NCBI GenBank assembly: GCA_027324025.1
Contig: DAHVYW010000099.1
Location: 1 to 5,536, forward strand
Direction: 5' to 3'
Length of the DNA stretch: 5,536 nucleotides
From: JAJZQD01 sp021847735
GTDB taxonomy: Bacteria; Bacillota; Thermincolia; Thermincolales; UBA2595
In this document: one piece after another, positions 4,317-5,536 of the stretch
Position numbering within the stretch: position 1 is the stretch's first letter
How the letters are laid out: every line of letters starts with the position of its first letter
Translations under genes and position numbers: made by a program
Notes under the pieces: generated by a model
Database searches by the model: none
Told to the model about the DNA's origin: nothing
What the model saw: only the letters and a program-made list of their open reading frames with translations

Positions 4317-5519
4317 TTATTTGGTTATTGAACTGACTACACCGGCACCCACTGTCCGGCCGCCTTCACGGATAGCAAAGCGGAGGCCTTCTTCGGTGGC
4401 AATCGGGGTGATTAGTTCTATCGTTACCTGGATTTTGTCACCGGGCATTACCATCTCCACTCCCTGCGGCAGGTGGACTACTCCGGTTACGTCTGTGGTC
4501 CTGAAGTAAAACTGTGGGCGGTATCCCTGAAAGAACGGAGTGTGACGACCGCCTTCTTCTTTGGTCAGGACATATACTCCTGCTTCAAATTTGGTATGGG
4601 GGTTGATGGAACCCGGCTTTGCCAGTACCTGACCCCGCTCTATATCTTTACGGTCTACACCGCGCAGCAGGCACCCGATGTTATCTCCGGCCTGGGCCTG
4701 ATCCAACAGCTTACGGAACATTTCTACTCCCGTTACTATTGTCTTCCTGCGCTCATCAGTCATTCCCACTATTTCAATTTCATCCCCGACCTTCACCACG
4801 CCACGCTCCACACGGCCGGTAGCTACTGTTCCACGACCGGTGATGGAGAATACGTCCTCTACAGGCATCAGGAACGGTTTGTCAATATCACGCTTAGGGG
4901 TCGGAATGTAAGCATCAACTTGGTCCATCAGCTTCCATACGCTGCCGCACCATTCGCATTCGCGTTTGCCGCAGCCGCATTCCAGCGCCTTCAGGGCAGA
5001 GCCTGCCACGATAGGAATATCGTCACCGGGGAATTCATATTCACTCAGAAGTTCGCGCACTTCCATTTCTACCAGTTCCATTAGTTCTGCGTCATCTACC
5101 ATGTCTGCCTTGTTCAGGTATACCACGATCTAGGGCACGCCTACCTGACGGGCCAGCAAGATGTGTTCACGGCCCTGGGGCATCGGGCCGTCAGCTGCTG
5201 ATACTACCAGGATTGCTCCGTCCATCTGGGCTGCTCCGGTAATCATGTTCTTTACATAGTCGGCATGACCCGGGCAGTCTACGTGGGCGTAATGGCGGTG
5301 ATCGGTTTCATACTCAACGTGGGCGGTATTGATAGTAATACCTCTTTCCCTCTCTTCCGGGGCGTTGTCAATCTCGTCATATTTCTTGATTGTAGCTTGC
5401 CCCATTGTCGACAAGCAGAGGGTAATTGCCGCCGTAAGGGTAGTTTTGCCGTGGTCTACGTGACCGATAGTCCCTACGTTAACGTGGGGTTTTGTACGCT
5501 CAAATTTTGCTTTTCCCAT
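4317..5519 (-). pseudogene. tuf: Elongation factor Tu, interrupted by an in-frame amber codon
   Basis: The frame runs for 400 sense-or-amber codons, exactly EF-Tu length. EF-Tu is the GTPase that delivers aminoacyl-tRNA to the ribosome. Visible are G1 GHVDHGKT (19-26), switch Thr62 in RGITI, G3 DCPGH (81-85), G4 NKAD (136-139), SAL (174-176), and intact domains 2 and 3 ending GGRTVGAGVV. AAGGAGG (5529-5535) stands 9 bases before the ATG. Codon 130 is TAG (5132-5130), where the family has Tyr in GVPYIVV. There is no frameshift and both sides read cleanly. Stopping there leaves 129 residues without the NKxD guanine-recognition motif, so that product should be inactive. Firmicutes of this group commonly carry a second tuf after fusA, which would make the loss tolerable. 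Alternatives are a sequencing error or amber read-through. Cys181, 183, 188 and 191 form a cluster that I associate with Peptococcaceae EF-Tu. Confidence 0.9.
5130..5132 (-). other. In-frame amber (TAG) at tuf codon 130
   Basis: The codons read GGC GTG CCC TAG ATC GTG GTA TAC, where other EF-Tu genes encode Gly-Val-Pro-Tyr-Ile-Val-Val. One base change (TAC to TAG, a G-to-C at plus-strand base 5130) explains it. A GTG two codons later could in principle restart translation, but only a weak AGGTAGG lies ahead of it at poor spacing. Confidence 0.95.
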
Positions 5520-5536
5520 TTTATCTTTCCTCCTTA

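Noticed and set aside
4473..5084. A 203-codon open frame on the plus strand inside tuf
   Set aside because: It is the shadow of the conserved EF-Tu frame, with a Tyr/His/Cys-rich composition and no recognisable domain.

Overview
This window is a ribosomal-protein and transcription-factor locus of a low- to mid-GC Gram-positive anaerobe. Every gene lies on the minus strand, so the locus reads from right to left: tuf, rpmG, secE, nusG, rplK, rplA, rplJ, rplL. The gene order, the strong AAGGAGG-type ribosome binding sites, the B. subtilis-like NusG, and the four-cysteine cluster in the G domain of EF-Tu together suggest a clostridial member of the Peptococcaceae (Pelotomaculum/Desulfotomaculum-like). 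The lineage is inferred from remembered family features and not from a search.

The locus divides into three transcription blocks. (1) tuf (4317-5519) ends at its own intrinsic terminator (4262-4302). (2) A TTGACA-type promoter (4135-4163) can start rpmG (3886-4035, a 49-residue gene), secE (3440-3823), nusG (2852-3394), rplK (2365-2790) and rplA (1563-2258). (3) A near-consensus promoter that begins four bases after the rplA stop drives rplJ (807-1340) and rplL (377-751). This third block passes through an L10-type leader with competing antiterminator and terminator hairpins, and ends at a very strong terminator (271-304). The 376 bases left of rplL hold no gene. They carry that terminator, a further minus-strand promoter that probably serves the next gene out of view (rpoB is the usual neighbour), and a hairpin at the left edge.

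The products work together. L10 and L7/L12 form the ribosomal stalk, L11 lies at the stalk base, and L1 forms the opposite stalk. EF-Tu delivers aminoacyl-tRNA to this stalk. L33 is a small 50S protein, NusG couples transcription elongation to ribosomes, and SecE is part of the protein-export channel.

The points most worth a second look are as follows. First, tuf is interrupted by an in-frame amber codon at residue 130, where the family has tyrosine, while everything downstream remains intact. Second, two 27-base copies of one structured motif lie before rplK and before rplA and look like duplicate L1 autoregulatory sites. Third, a hairpin before nusG would bring a remote Shine-Dalgarno sequence to normal distance from the ATG. 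Fourth, the rplJL leader shows a readable attenuator. No mobile element, CRISPR array, tRNA or rRNA was seen, and I see no wholly unknown multi-gene system here.
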